Assembly: GCF_022496765.1 (NCBI RefSeq) | Contig: NZ_VANV01000001.1 | Location: 310,001 to 374,000, forward strand | Direction: 5' to 3' | Length of the DNA stretch: 64,000 bases | Source: Acidaminobacter sp. JC074 | Lineage (GTDB): Bacteria > Bacillota > Clostridia > Peptostreptococcales > Acidaminobacteraceae | Program-made: the position numbers and the translations under genes | Notes under the pieces: model-generated | The model's database searches: none | What the model saw: the letters and a program-made list of their open reading frames with translations, nothing else | What the model was told of the DNA's origin: nothing | Part shown: in pieces, positions 16,665 through 25,336 of the stretch | Position numbering within the stretch: the first letter of the stretch is position 1 | Layout: each line of letters begins with the position of its first letter

Positions 16665-17252
16665 TCATTCACGCATCAACTCTTGTTCATAATCCATTAA
16701 AAGCTTAAAACGCCTCTCATCTAAATCATCTATCTTATAGATAGGATTATGTTCCTGAACTTTTGATTTCAAGTAAAGTACCTTTTTCCCCTTGTTAATG
16801 TTAAAGGGATCAAAGAACTTCATCTTATGGTCATCGTCAAATATGATGGTATAAGAAACTCTAGAAGTCGTTGGTGTATTTTCATACTTTACTCTTACTA
16901 GATTTACTTGGGTGTAATCCTTACTTTCTGTACTAAACAAGCTTCTAAAGACTATGCCCTCTTCAGTAACTACTTTCATCTGCATGTTACATAAGGTTGT
17001 AACCATTAATATTAGTACTAGCAACTTCAACACTTTCTTCCAGTTCATCTTTCGCCATTCTAATGATACATAAAACGAAAAGCCTATAATACTAATATAC
17101 TTAATAGCGTTAAAGATAAAATCGACTTGATAAAAAACATAACTGTCTAGGTTTGCAAAGCTTACTGTTATTAGATGACTGATGCCTAATAAAGCTCCAG
17201 CAAGTAAGGTAAAGATAGCGATTCCTTCTAACTCTTCATGTGAATAAAACAT
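16665..17252 (-). CDS. multi-pass membrane protein of unknown function
   Basis: 195 residues with about three to four hydrophobic segments in the first 105 residues, then a soluble C-terminal part of about 90 residues that begins DYTQVNLVRVKYE and looks beta-rich. No recognisable family. AAGGAGGA lies upstream of ATG. It sits between the methyltransferase and a GNAT gene. Confidence 0.6.
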   Translation of the reverse strand: MFYSHEELEGIAIFTLLAGALLGISHLITVSFANLDSYVFYQVDFIFNAIKYISIIGFSFYVSLEWRKMNWKKVLKLLVLILMVTTLCNMQMKVVTEEGIVFRSLFSTESKDYTQVNLVRVKYENTPTTSRVSYTIIFDDDHKMKFFDPFNINKGKKVLYLKSKVQEHNPIYKIDDLDERRFKLLMDYEQELMRE

Positions 17253-17279
17253 ACCTTCCTCCTTGTGACAGTTATCTAG

Positions 17280-17972
17280 TTAATCTTTTTTTATAAGAAA
17301 ATATTGAATCATACCTACAACATCTTCTGTATTGATGATTTCAAAATAGGCTTCTATTATGGTCTCAAAGTCATCTCTTGATAAATCAAACTTGTCAGGT
17401 CTTCCCAAGTGTGACTCAATGAGCTTATTTATTTCAAATACATCATTCTCTAAATTGGGAATGTCTAAAACAAGTTTCCCTCCTGGCTTGAGTATTCTGT
17501 GAGCTTCTTTTAAAGACGTTATAACAAAATCTTTTTCAAAATACTCAAGAACACCTATACAAGTAGCCATATCAAAGTACTCATCTTCATAAGGGGTTTC
17601 ATGAATGGATCCACAGTGAAGTCCCCCGATATTTAAGTTTTTAGACTTAACATAATTATCAAGTAGCTGTATGGTCTCTTTACTGATATCTAATCCATAA
17701 TAAGATGACGTCCACTCGTCATAGCCATTAAACATGAGGTTTAAACAGCAACCAAGATCAACAAGTTTCATATTATTATCAGGATTTAGAAAATCCTTGA
17801 TTTCATTTCTTTGACTGTCCTGTCCAACTTCATTCTGTAGGATTAAATAAGTCTGATAATCAGGATGATTTGTTATAAAATCAGGTAGGTCCTTATATAA
17901 GTTGATGCCTTTTTTACCTAATTCAATTGCCTTGTCATAAGACTGAGCAACTGATTTTAAATGATCTTTCAT
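17280..17972 (-). CDS. class I SAM-dependent methyltransferase
   Basis: 230 residues. Motif I is MKLVDLGCCLNL (about residues 68-79) in which the usual GxGxG glycines are partly replaced (GCCLN), an unusual SAM loop. Motif II is YYGLDIS, motif IV DMATCIGVLEYF, and LKPGGKLVLDIPN is the post-IV signature. An N-terminal helical lid of about 60 residues precedes the fold. Substrate unknown. AAAGGAG upstream of ATG. Confidence 0.8.
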   Translation of the reverse strand: MKDHLKSVAQSYDKAIELGKKGINLYKDLPDFITNHPDYQTYLILQNEVGQDSQRNEIKDFLNPDNNMKLVDLGCCLNLMFNGYDEWTSSYYGLDISKETIQLLDNYVKSKNLNIGGLHCGSIHETPYEDEYFDMATCIGVLEYFEKDFVITSLKEAHRILKPGGKLVLDIPNLENDVFEINKLIESHLGRPDKFDLSRDDFETIIEAYFEIINTEDVVGMIQYFLIKKD

Positions 17973-17984
17973 GTATCTCCTTTA

Positions 17985-18602
17985 TCATACTTTTACTGAT
18001 TCTCTTATGTCACTTTCATCTACAAGACTGCCTTGAAAGTTTTCTGAAGCAACAATAGAATCCAATAGGCATGAAGTGATGTTTTTATTTAGACTCCTAA
18101 TATAATAAGCATTGTCTTCTGTTTTCATTGCTAAAATTGTATTGCCAATCATACAAATGGATTCAATATCACCAATAACATATGTAAAATTACCATAGGC
18201 AATCATATCTCTTCCTGCATAAACAAAGGTATCTAAGGAAAACTTCAAGATTAAGATGCTTAAAATCAAACTTCTCTCTATAATAAAACTTGATCCATTA
18301 TGTATCCAAACAAGATAGATAATATGAATGATAAAAACAAGACTTAATGCGAGTAATACTTTATAATAACTTCTGTTTTTCACCACCCTAATCTTTTTTC
18401 TTAAAAGCTTAACATACTTATATAAAAATTCAAATACTAAAAGCGCATTCATTAAAAATACAAACTCTAGTAAAAGAAGGCTATTTTCCAGTGTATCAAA
18501 CCCAGTAATAGAAAATAAACCTTTCTGTATGTAGATGTATGTTATAAGAGCTCCTATAAGAAGCAATATGATATGTTGATATACTTTTATTATCCTCTTC
18601 AT
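17985..18602 (-). CDS. membrane protein of unknown function
   Basis: 205 residues with four to five hydrophobic helices in the first 135 residues, then a short soluble C-terminal region with GDIESICMIGN and NAYYIRSLN. The topology recalls the protein at 14568-15305, also encoded in this cluster. No function can be assigned. GAGAGG upstream of ATG; 12 bp before the methyltransferase gene. Confidence 0.6.
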   Translation of the reverse strand: MKRIIKVYQHIILLLIGALITYIYIQKGLFSITGFDTLENSLLLLEFVFLMNALLVFEFLYKYVKLLRKKIRVVKNRSYYKVLLALSLVFIIHIIYLVWIHNGSSFIIERSLILSILILKFSLDTFVYAGRDMIAYGNFTYVIGDIESICMIGNTILAMKTEDNAYYIRSLNKNITSCLLDSIVASENFQGSLVDESDIRESVKV

Positions 18603-18623
18603 TTCAACCTCTCAAGTACATTT

Positions 18624-19370
18624 TTATCTGCTTAGTATGTCAGTCAAACCAAGTATGATTCGACTCGTTTCATCATATGAAAGAGAAAGCAAATCTTCCT
18701 TTGAATAAGGATATCTAAGCTTCTTAATCTTTCCTAATGTCTCTTTATACGCACTGAACTCATTAAATTTATCTAGATATTCTATCGCACCACTCTTTGA
18801 TACAAAGGACCTAGTCTCTTTTGTATAAAGACATCTCGCCAGCGTCTGAATGCCGTATATTTGAAACTCAATATCATGAACTGCCTTGCTCATAGAAGCT
18901 ATTTCAAGATTCAAAGTTTTTATTTCATTTTCTATGGCTTCATGATTTATCTCAAACAAATCAATTAAATCTATACGTCCTTTAAGCGCACTATATTTAC
19001 TTAAGATCATACCTTGTTCAATGCTACCATGAATATTTGCATCAATTGTCTTCCAACCTTTTCTTGATGTTCCAATATATATGCCTGATCGAAGATCATA
19101 ATCACTCGTAATAGAATAGTAGGTGCCTTCTAACTGAGAAAACATATCATCAGAAAGTCTGTAGTTTTCGTGTAACTCAAATACTGCAACCACCTGTTCT
19201 AATGCTATTTCATTAGAAATGAAAACCAGAAAGTCAATATCACCTTTTCCATAGGTGAAGTCTCCTGTTACAGCTGAACCATATAAAACAATATCTATTA
19301 GTTCAAGACCTTGAATGCTCTCTAAATCATTATAAAAGGATGTTAGTACCTCTCTAAACTTCTCTTCCAA
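18624..19370 (-). CDS. nucleotidyltransferase domain protein
   Basis: 248 residues. Pol-beta-type nucleotidyltransferase signature YGSAVTGD (about residues 30-37) followed by KGDIDFLVF with two catalytic Asp. The rest is a helical C-terminal domain like those of aminoglycoside nucleotidyltransferases. Target unknown (drug, protein or RNA). The start is TTG at 19370 behind GGAGGG. It follows the APH gene by 8 bp, so kinase and nucleotidyltransferase are probably in one transcript. Confidence 0.78.
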   Translation of the reverse strand: MEEKFREVLTSFYNDLESIQGLELIDIVLYGSAVTGDFTYGKGDIDFLVFISNEIALEQVVAVFELHENYRLSDDMFSQLEGTYYSITSDYDLRSGIYIGTSRKGWKTIDANIHGSIEQGMILSKYSALKGRIDLIDLFEINHEAIENEIKTLNLEIASMSKAVHDIEFQIYGIQTLARCLYTKETRSFVSKSGAIEYLDKFNEFSAYKETLGKIKKLRYPYSKEDLLSLSYDETSRIILGLTDILSR

Positions 19371-19378
19371 TATCCCTC

Positions 19379-20278
19379 CTACATAGACAAATGTTCTTTT
19401 ATGCTTTTAATAGTATCATGTAATTTACTCATGTTTAAGTCATACCAATCTATTCTTTCCCATCCATGTACTTTAAATGCTCTAATGATTCCAAAATAAT
19501 TGTGTAGCTTGCCGCATTCATATTCCAACTTCATTTGCTCATAGGAATCAACAATGTTTCTTGCCTTTAACATCTCGTAATACACATTTAAAATATCTTC
19601 TTCCCATTCTGGATCAATCCAAGGACGATTGATGTTATAATCACCTAACAGCCTTGATAAATCAAGTATATAAGGACCGAATTTTCCATGTTCCCAGTCA
19701 AGGACCTTTACGCCATCATTAGAAACAATCATGTTTAAAGGAATCAAATCCCCATGAATAAAAGCCTTATAACTCCTATTCAGAATGTTTTCTGATATCT
19801 CAATAATCCGAATGTCCTCTTGGGTTAAATCATCTCCTTCAAGCTTTAATAGTAGGTCAGCTGGTGTAGTTGACCAACATCTTAGGTCCAAACAAGTCTC
19901 TATATAGTCTTTGGACTTAGAATATAAGTCTACTAGTTTGCTCGTTAACTCAATAAGATCACTCTTTTTCATAGAACGAGTTAAACTTATGATTTCCTCC
20001 ATGGCAATCCATTCTTCACCAGTAGATTCAAAAAAGTAGATTTCAGGAACAAAATCACAACTTAACTTTGATAACAACCGATTCGCTTCTAACTCGTTTT
20101 TACTTGCTAACTTTTTTAAAATCAAACTCTTCTTATCAGTAAAAAGCTTGAAAACGTCATAGTCTCTATCATATTCCTCTAAGTGGAATCTTTTAACATG
20201 AAAATCCTCATCAAAGAAATGTCTTATCTTCAAGCTATTAGATAGTTCTGCATTCAATTCAGAGTCTATAAGTACCAT
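19379..20278 (-). CDS. aminoglycoside phosphotransferase (APH) family kinase
   Basis: 299 residues from the ATG at 20278, chosen because GGAGG lies six bases upstream; a TTG further up lies inside that site. The APH/choline kinase fold shows the Brenner motif FIHGDLIPLNMI (about residues 190-201) with catalytic Asp and Asn, and VLDWEHGKFGP with the Mg-binding Asp. The N-lobe lysine is in KSLILKK. Substrates of such kinases range from aminoglycosides to macrolides, choline and homoserine. Confidence 0.82.
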   Translation of the reverse strand: MVLIDSELNAELSNSLKIRHFFDEDFHVKRFHLEEYDRDYDVFKLFTDKKSLILKKLASKNELEANRLLSKLSCDFVPEIYFFESTGEEWIAMEEIISLTRSMKKSDLIELTSKLVDLYSKSKDYIETCLDLRCWSTTPADLLLKLEGDDLTQEDIRIIEISENILNRSYKAFIHGDLIPLNMIVSNDGVKVLDWEHGKFGPYILDLSRLLGDYNINRPWIDPEWEEDILNVYYEMLKARNIVDSYEQMKLEYECGKLHNYFGIIRAFKVHGWERIDWYDLNMSKLHDTIKSIKEHLSM

Positions 20279-20296
20279 TCTTACCTCCAAGTATGA

Positions 20297-20527
20297 TCAC
20301 CAGTTGTGACGACCTTTTATAGTATCATCCGTAAATGAGCGAACCTTTACTTTTCTAAATATGATTCTGTATGCGAGCCGTAATTGGACAAATATAAAGC
20401 TCCACAGCCATGCGATTTTTATCAAAGAAGCTTTAGACAGGTCAGGGATTAATTCTTGTCCAAAGATAAAATATAATCCCATTAAAATGAGTGTTGTAAT
20501 TAGCATAACGATTAATAAATTTTTCAT
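20297..20527 (-). CDS. small two-helix membrane protein
   Basis: 76 residues with two hydrophobic segments (about residues 3-22 and 35-55) and a basic C-terminal tail. No family recognised. AAAGGA upstream of ATG. It sits between the Sat-type acetyltransferase and APH genes. Confidence 0.6.
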   Translation of the reverse strand: MKNLLIVMLITTLILMGLYFIFGQELIPDLSKASLIKIAWLWSFIFVQLRLAYRIIFRKVKVRSFTDDTIKGRHNW

Positions 20528-20596
20528 ATCTCTTTCCTTTTTAGATTGGCCTAAGTTTGTTAGATTAGGTCAAATCAAAATATCTTACATGCGCCT

Positions 20597-21130
20597 TTAA
20601 AACTCTTTATACCAAATCATGGCTATCTCATCTTTTGTATCAAAATGTCTGTATAACATATTATCTATACTGCCTATAACAAAACCATTTTTCTTATAGA
20701 ATCTACATGCAGCCAAGTTGATGTCCTGAGTTTCTAACATAAAGCCACCTAATTTATTCTCAAGAGCCCATTTCTGAGCTTGATCTAAAAGTCTAGTCGC
20801 TACACCCTTTTGTCTGGCCTTCTTACTGACTGCAATATCATCAATGTAACAGTACTTATTCCAGTTCTTTCTGATGACTATTTGACCTAGAACTTCATGA
20901 TCATTAAGGGCATAAAAAATAGTTTGGTCTGGATTAGATAAGTAGTCTTCACACTCAGCTTGAAAGGCATCATATAACTTCAAGTAGGGTTTATCTAATA
21001 ATTTTTCTTTTGTATGCCAACCATGCTCATCATATCTAATTTCAAGTTTTCCAAATACCTCAAAGGCCTCTACGGCTTTATTATGATAGTGTTTATTTGA
21101 CTCATTTATTTTTTCGATTCTATAGTCCAT
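20597..21130 (-). CDS. Sat-type streptothricin N-acetyltransferase-like GNAT
   Basis: 177 residues. The GNAT core is CYIDDIAVSKKARQKGVATRLL (quoted in part) with the acetyl-CoA loop ARQKGVAT; the following MLETQDINLAACRFYKKNGF segment and the C-terminal DEIAMIWY match the streptothricin acetyltransferase (Sat/SatA) group, which acetylates the beta-lysine of streptothricin. Assignment to this subfamily is from remembered motifs; resistance is inference. AGGAGG lies upstream of ATG. It is 14 bp from the zinc-ribbon gene. Confidence 0.72.
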   Translation of the reverse strand: MDYRIEKINESNKHYHNKAVEAFEVFGKLEIRYDEHGWHTKEKLLDKPYLKLYDAFQAECEDYLSNPDQTIFYALNDHEVLGQIVIRKNWNKYCYIDDIAVSKKARQKGVATRLLDQAQKWALENKLGGFMLETQDINLAACRFYKKNGFVIGSIDNMLYRHFDTKDEIAMIWYKEF

Positions 21131-21144
21131 CTTATCCTCCTATA

Positions 21145-21444
21145 TTACTCTCTCATTTTGGCAATCTTTTTAAGCGATCTGTATTCCTCATAGTCTATGA
21201 GAAGCCTTACATGGCACTTTTTACATTTCACATAATATTCCTTGAAATGTCTTGCAATAGGAATAAAGAAAAGACTAATCTGATACTGCATACCAAACAA
21301 AGAGAGTTCTGGACCACTACCACAATTCTCACACTTATGTTTCAGTCGCATCATATAGGGGAGATCATTGTTTTCATTTATCTCATAAGCTGAAAACTCA
21401 TCTAAGTAGACATCTTTTAAATATTTATCAACCATTAAAAACAT
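21145..21444 (-). CDS. zinc-ribbon protein
   Basis: 99 residues with two CxxC knuckles: KCENCGSG (about residues 36-43) and KCKKCHVR (about 76-83), the latter after an FFIPIARHFKEYYVKC segment. This is the layout of zinc-ribbon family 15 proteins, of unknown function. AGGAGG upstream of ATG. Confidence 0.7.
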   Translation of the reverse strand: MFLMVDKYLKDVYLDEFSAYEINENNDLPYMMRLKHKCENCGSGPELSLFGMQYQISLFFIPIARHFKEYYVKCKKCHVRLLIDYEEYRSLKKIAKMRE

Positions 21445-21457
21445 GAGCTCCTCCTAT

Positions 21458-21949
21458 CTACTCTCTATAATCATCATATACTTCTTGATACAGCTTCCCG
21501 ATATAACTGTAATCAATAGGATTCTTTTTTACACTCCAAAAGAATCCCAAATCTCTAATAGTGTTTGGGTTGTTTAAAATAAACTCTCGTTTCAGTTTTT
21601 CACCTGAATAAATGGAAATCCTAAAACTGTAACCCATTCGAAACATTGCTAAAGAGTCAATCTTGGACACTGAAGCATTGAGCTCCTCTACAAGATATTC
21701 AATGTCATCTCTATCTTCAATTTCGAGACTCAAACCTGTGTTTCCATCAAACACATGAATATGAGTGATTTCTTCCTTGGTTAAGTTAAAGAGTCTATGG
21801 GTGAAAAGTGGATAAGTCATCAACCCTATTACTATTAATACACCTAATATCTTAAAAAGTGTATGAAGTCTTTTATTAAAAATAATGTAAGCACACAGTA
21901 TAAAACCAAGAAAGGCTATTATGTAATAAAATAAAAAACTATTCAACAT
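21458..21949 (-). CDS. membrane-anchored protein, paralogue of the 28865-29275 lipoprotein domain
   Basis: 163 residues: two hydrophobic segments in the first 55 residues, then an extracytoplasmic domain. That domain begins with IHVFDGNTGLSLEIED followed by a helix, closely resembling VEVANGTTGVFIEIEDEE in the lipoprotein at 28865-29275, so the two share a domain. Function unknown. AGGA upstream of ATG; 12 bp from the next lipoprotein gene. Confidence 0.62.
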   Translation of the reverse strand: MLNSFLFYYIIAFLGFILCAYIIFNKRLHTLFKILGVLIVIGLMTYPLFTHRLFNLTKEEITHIHVFDGNTGLSLEIEDRDDIEYLVEELNASVSKIDSLAMFRMGYSFRISIYSGEKLKREFILNNPNTIRDLGFFWSVKKNPIDYSYIGKLYQEVYDDYRE

Positions 21950-21961
21950 GCTTTTTCCTAA

Positions 21962-22687
21962 TCAATCTATCTCATTTAAATTTATGGTTTTCACATAATT
22001 GGCATTGCCATCAACAAATATTCTCTCTTCAAGCTCAGCCATCATCTCTTCTAAAGACTTATCATTGTTGCTTTCTTCTTTTAAATAAGTAAAACCATAA
22101 GAATCACTTATCTGAACCAACATATTTTTTTCTTCAACTTTCTTAAACTTATACCCTCTAACACGATACCATGTAGATGGGTCGTACAAAGATTCTGCCT
22201 CTATATCAACCTCTTGTACAACAATAACTGTAGACTCATTTTCATAATATCCAGGTATGATTTCACTGATGTATAAGTTATGTTTTGGATTACCATAATT
22301 AGTGATAAAGGTATCCAACCACTTAAGGTCCGCTCCTATTTCAATCAATCTTTCTCTAGACTCATCAACAGTCAGTCCTACAAAAAACTTGCCTTTTAGA
22401 TCCTCTTCATCCATACCTTCAAAAAACACGTCATAGGCTTTCATCTCATTGGAATCTAGACTTAAACAATACTCATCTATGAGCGCTTTATAGTTATCAT
22501 ACGGGCTTTTAAAACTAAATAGCTTGTATCTTTCTAGTTCAAACTTTTCAACAATCTCATGTTCAGTCAAGAAGATCTCTTCTTTAACATCATCATCAAA
22601 TACAATGGTTTCATTTTCAGAATTACATGAAACTAACCCTATCATAAGTAGCAGTAACATCATTATTCTAAGTTTTCTCATCATCAA
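21962..22687 (-). CDS. lipoprotein of unknown function
   Basis: 241 residues. Lipoprotein signal peptide with lipobox GLVSC (Cys about residue 22). The mature part is acidic with no enzymatic motif that I can see. The start could be either of two adjacent ATG codons (22687 or 22684). A 194-bp gap lies upstream, carrying repeated AATCAAAG motifs. Confidence 0.65.
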   Translation of the reverse strand: MMMRKLRIMMLLLLMIGLVSCNSENETIVFDDDVKEEIFLTEHEIVEKFELERYKLFSFKSPYDNYKALIDEYCLSLDSNEMKAYDVFFEGMDEEDLKGKFFVGLTVDESRERLIEIGADLKWLDTFITNYGNPKHNLYISEIIPGYYENESTVIVVQEVDIEAESLYDPSTWYRVRGYKFKKVEEKNMLVQISDSYGFTYLKEESNNDKSLEEMMAELEERIFVDGNANYVKTINLNEID

Positions 22688-22741
22688 AATTCACCAACTT
22701 TCTAAACTAAGCTACAATCCTAGTTCATCTCTATGCAATCT

Positions 22742-22832
22742 AATCAAAGTCACAATACATATGTAAGTCTTCTCAATGCCAATCAAAGTTACTTTGTCCT
22801 TGTCTTAATTCATTACACCTACTCAATCAAAG
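22742..22832. repeat. three direct copies of AATCAAAG upstream of a lipoprotein gene
   Basis: The octamer AATCAAAG occurs at 22742-22749, 22781-22788 and 22825-22832 in the 194-bp intergenic region, spaced 39 and 44 bp, i.e. close to whole helical turns. The middle copy is extended into the small hairpin CAAAGT-T-ACTTTG. The remainder of this gap shows no gene. AT-rich chance repeats are possible. Confidence 0.3.
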
Positions 22833-22881
22833 AACATGCACCTGAATCCTTTTACATTCAATAATAATCAAAAAGTATTTT

Positions 22882-23328
22882 TTACTCATACCTAAGCAAA
22901 TCAACAATCTCTTCAGTAGTTCTTCTATACTCAACCTTTAATTCTTCTAACAAATCTGAATCAACGTTCGTCACAGGTCTGTCCTCTAATGCATTGTACA
23001 AAGGAATTGCTTTGTTACCTGAAAACAATTGAAATGAATCAAAGATATCTAGATATTTATCAGATAAATCACTTTCTAACTGATCATATTTTTGTCTACT
23101 TCTAATAAATGCAATGCTATACTCTGAATGCGCAGATTGAATAGCTTCAATGTCCCCGGATTCTAAGGCATCTTCCATATCAGTCAAACAGTCAGATATC
23201 CTATATACAAAGGCATCCTTATCTTTTTCAATGAAGTTTTTCATTCTATGATTTGAAAATATCTGATTTGAAAGTAAGAATATCAGCAAAAGAATCGATA
23301 GTCCAATAATAAGATTAGATTTTTTCAT
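22882..23328 (-). CDS. membrane-anchored helical protein of unknown function
   Basis: 148 residues. A single N-terminal hydrophobic segment (about residues 6-24) without a lipobox, then a largely helical extracytoplasmic domain with many Asp, Glu and Arg. No motif recognised. AGGGGG upstream of ATG; 8 bp after the nitrilase-like gene, so probably the same transcript. Confidence 0.6.
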   Translation of the reverse strand: MKKSNLIIGLSILLLIFLLSNQIFSNHRMKNFIEKDKDAFVYRISDCLTDMEDALESGDIEAIQSAHSEYSIAFIRSRQKYDQLESDLSDKYLDIFDSFQLFSGNKAIPLYNALEDRPVTNVDSDLLEELKVEYRRTTEEIVDLLRYE

Positions 23329-23336
23329 ATATCCCC

Positions 23337-23975
23337 CTAGATATTTATATACTCAACCTCGCGGCTACCTAAATCTATTAAGACCGATCGAGCATCATCT
23401 ATACTTTCGTGAATAACATTTCCTTCTGAGTCATATACAAACGAAACTGGTAAAGAAAAACCACAGTCTCTATAAGAACCATCTGAATGGCTTGTTCCAA
23501 TTAGAATCGATCGAGTATCTATTGCAATCTGTTTGGCTCTAGTAGTCCATTCTATTAACTGTTCATGAGAAAACATTCCTACTCCTATTGGGTTAAAAAT
23601 GATATCTGAATCTAGGAGTTTATTATAATCAAGAAATATTTCTCTACACAAAAGATATCCTACATTTAACTTGTTTATTATGCCTGTTGAAGGTAGTAAC
23701 AAAGGTCCCTCAACTGAAGATTTTTCTCTGTCAAATATCAGATTTCCTCTCTCGTTAATTAATATCGCCATATCTCTTGGACTCTTCTTTCTTCTGTAAC
23801 TTGTTACTATAGATTTTCCGTAAGTCTTAGCCAAATCAACAACTTGATCTAGCTGGCCTTCTAACGCTATATAACCTTCCGGGAACAGAATGCAATCGCA
23901 ATCAACCTTCTCTATAGCTTTCAACAGTTCATCTATATTATTTGAAAGTTTTGGCTGTGCAATAAAAATTTTCAT
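23337..23975 (-). CDS. carbon-nitrogen (nitrilase superfamily) hydrolase
   Basis: 212 residues, somewhat shorter than the usual 260-300. The catalytic Glu is in LFPEGY (about residue 36), a candidate Lys is in REKSSVEGP, and the nucleophile Cys is in LLCREIF (about residue 110). The C-terminal strands include LIGTSHSDGSYRD. Members hydrolyse nitriles, amides or carbamoyl compounds. Two bases separate its start from the stop of the upstream nucleotidyltransferase. The Lys assignment is less certain than Glu and Cys. Confidence 0.78.
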   Translation of the reverse strand: MKIFIAQPKLSNNIDELLKAIEKVDCDCILFPEGYIALEGQLDQVVDLAKTYGKSIVTSYRRKKSPRDMAILINERGNLIFDREKSSVEGPLLLPSTGIINKLNVGYLLCREIFLDYNKLLDSDIIFNPIGVGMFSHEQLIEWTTRAKQIAIDTRSILIGTSHSDGSYRDCGFSLPVSFVYDSEGNVIHESIDDARSVLIDLGSREVEYINI

Positions 23976-23977
23976 TA

Positions 23978-24766
23978 TTACTCCATTTCTCTATCTTCTA
24001 CACGATTCAATGTTGAATGATTCATTTCAACAAAGTCCTGTATAAACTCAGTGCCTTTTATTCTGTATCTAAATGGACTACCTTTTGACCACTCAAGGGC
24101 TTCACGAATTATATATGCATCTTTCGACTCTTTTATCATCCATTCAGCAGCTTGTCTCTTAGTTGCGATTTCATTCTTACTCATTAAATAAGCTATTCTG
24201 CACATGGTTAAAATGCCAAATACGATATACTCATTGCTCAAGGATTCTTTTTTCTCAAGTAGTGGCATCCAATCCTCTAATAACATTTGCTTTGAAGCAG
24301 TGATTAGAACTTCTGCATCAACTTTTTCAATCAGCTCTTTAAGACCATCTCCATGAAGTAGAAAGCCATAGTCCTTTATGATTTGCCTCTCAAAATACCA
24401 CTCCTGACCATATTTTTCCCAAGAAAGCATACTTGAATTGAAGTAAAGTCGTTTCTCTACTGGTATGTCATCATTTAAGAATTCAATTATTGATAAGTAC
24501 GAGACTTCAAGCTTATTTCCCCACACATGGTCTAAAATCAAACTAGCATGCACTTTCTTAAGTTTATCTACTTCATCAGAATTGACTTGATCATTAATTA
24601 TAACGAGTAAGTCAATATCACTAGAACGTTCGTCAAAGCTATTCATAACAAGCGAACCGTGTAAATAAACTGATTTCAACTTGTCCTTAAGGACAGTTTT
24701 TAACCTATTAATAAAATCTTTTAGGCAAACATTAACTTCAAAATTTTCTGTAAAATCTGCAATCAT
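23978..24766 (-). CDS. AadA/DUF4111-type nucleotidyltransferase
   Basis: 262 residues, the length of AadA/ANT(3'')-type adenylyltransferases. The N-terminal nucleotidyltransferase has YLHGSLVM (about residues 33-40) and SSDIDLLVI with the catalytic Asp pair; the C-terminal helical DUF4111-type domain includes IVFGILTMCRIAYL and ATKRQAAEWMI, the typical positions of the AadA C-domain. Aminoglycoside (streptomycin/spectinomycin) adenylylation is possible but unproven. The ATG at 24766 lies inside the frameshifted tail of the upstream gene. Confidence 0.82.
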   Translation of the reverse strand: MIADFTENFEVNVCLKDFINRLKTVLKDKLKSVYLHGSLVMNSFDERSSDIDLLVIINDQVNSDEVDKLKKVHASLILDHVWGNKLEVSYLSIIEFLNDDIPVEKRLYFNSSMLSWEKYGQEWYFERQIIKDYGFLLHGDGLKELIEKVDAEVLITASKQMLLEDWMPLLEKKESLSNEYIVFGILTMCRIAYLMSKNEIATKRQAAEWMIKESKDAYIIREALEWSKGSPFRYRIKGTEFIQDFVEMNHSTLNRVEDREME

Positions 24767-25319
24767 TCTTCTTGAACCCTCTATACATTTTCACTATCAA
24801 AATAACGAAATAGTTTACTTTCATCATCAAACTCATAAGATTTTTATAGGCAGTCAATAAGTCGTCGCCATTTACAGTGTGGTAGAACAAATGATTGACA
24901 AAGAGTAAACATGCATTGCCATCAACTTCTGCTTCTGGGGCTATATAACTTGATGCACCAACATTCATAATAGCTCTGGCAAACTTTCTTGTCCCAGTCA
25001 AACACCCCATTGAGATAAGAATTTTTCCTTTTAAATTGCAGTACTTTCTTATTTCTTCCATATTCAGTGGTGCTTGTCCATCTATAACTATGCCTTCATT
25101 TATACCGTGACAACTTAAGATCAAGGTATCATGAGTTTCTATTTCACCTGCAAGAATCTTAATTAACTGTGTCTTTGAACCAACCCAGTGTGTATCAACT
25201 CTGTAACCATACAACTCTAAGGTGTTTCTTAAAGCATGAGGCTCGGAACCTACAAATCCTATTACGATTAAAGATACCTTTTTCTCTTCTATATATGGTA
25301 CTACATGTATTTCTGCCAT
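24738..25319 (-). CDS. caspase/CHAT-like His-Cys protein with frameshifted C-terminus
   Basis: About 190 residues from the ATG at 25319, where AAGGA fits; an upstream frame would overlap the neighbour. LILSCHG supplies a candidate catalytic His and ISMGCLTGTRKFARA a candidate Cys, after a beta strand in each case, the pattern of clan CD (caspase/CHAT/separase) folds; NVGASSYIAPEAEVDGNA follows as in CHAT proteins. Similar Firmicutes proteins have been labelled delta-aminolevulinic acid dehydratase, with no visible basis. Past the A5 run at 24841-24845 the frame turns into an unlikely tail; one extra A gives KKSYEFDDESKLFRYFDSEN and a stop at 24781, removing the overlap. Confidence 0.65.
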   Translation of the reverse strand: MAEIHVVPYIEEKKVSLIVIGFVGSEPHALRNTLELYGYRVDTHWVGSKTQLIKILAGEIETHDTLILSCHGINEGIVIDGQAPLNMEEIRKYCNLKGKILISMGCLTGTRKFARAIMNVGASSYIAPEAEVDGNACLLFVNHLFYHTVNGDDLLTAYKNLMSLMMKVNYFVILIVKMYRGFKKNDCRFYRKF

Positions 25320-25336
25320 CATTATTCCTTTACTAT

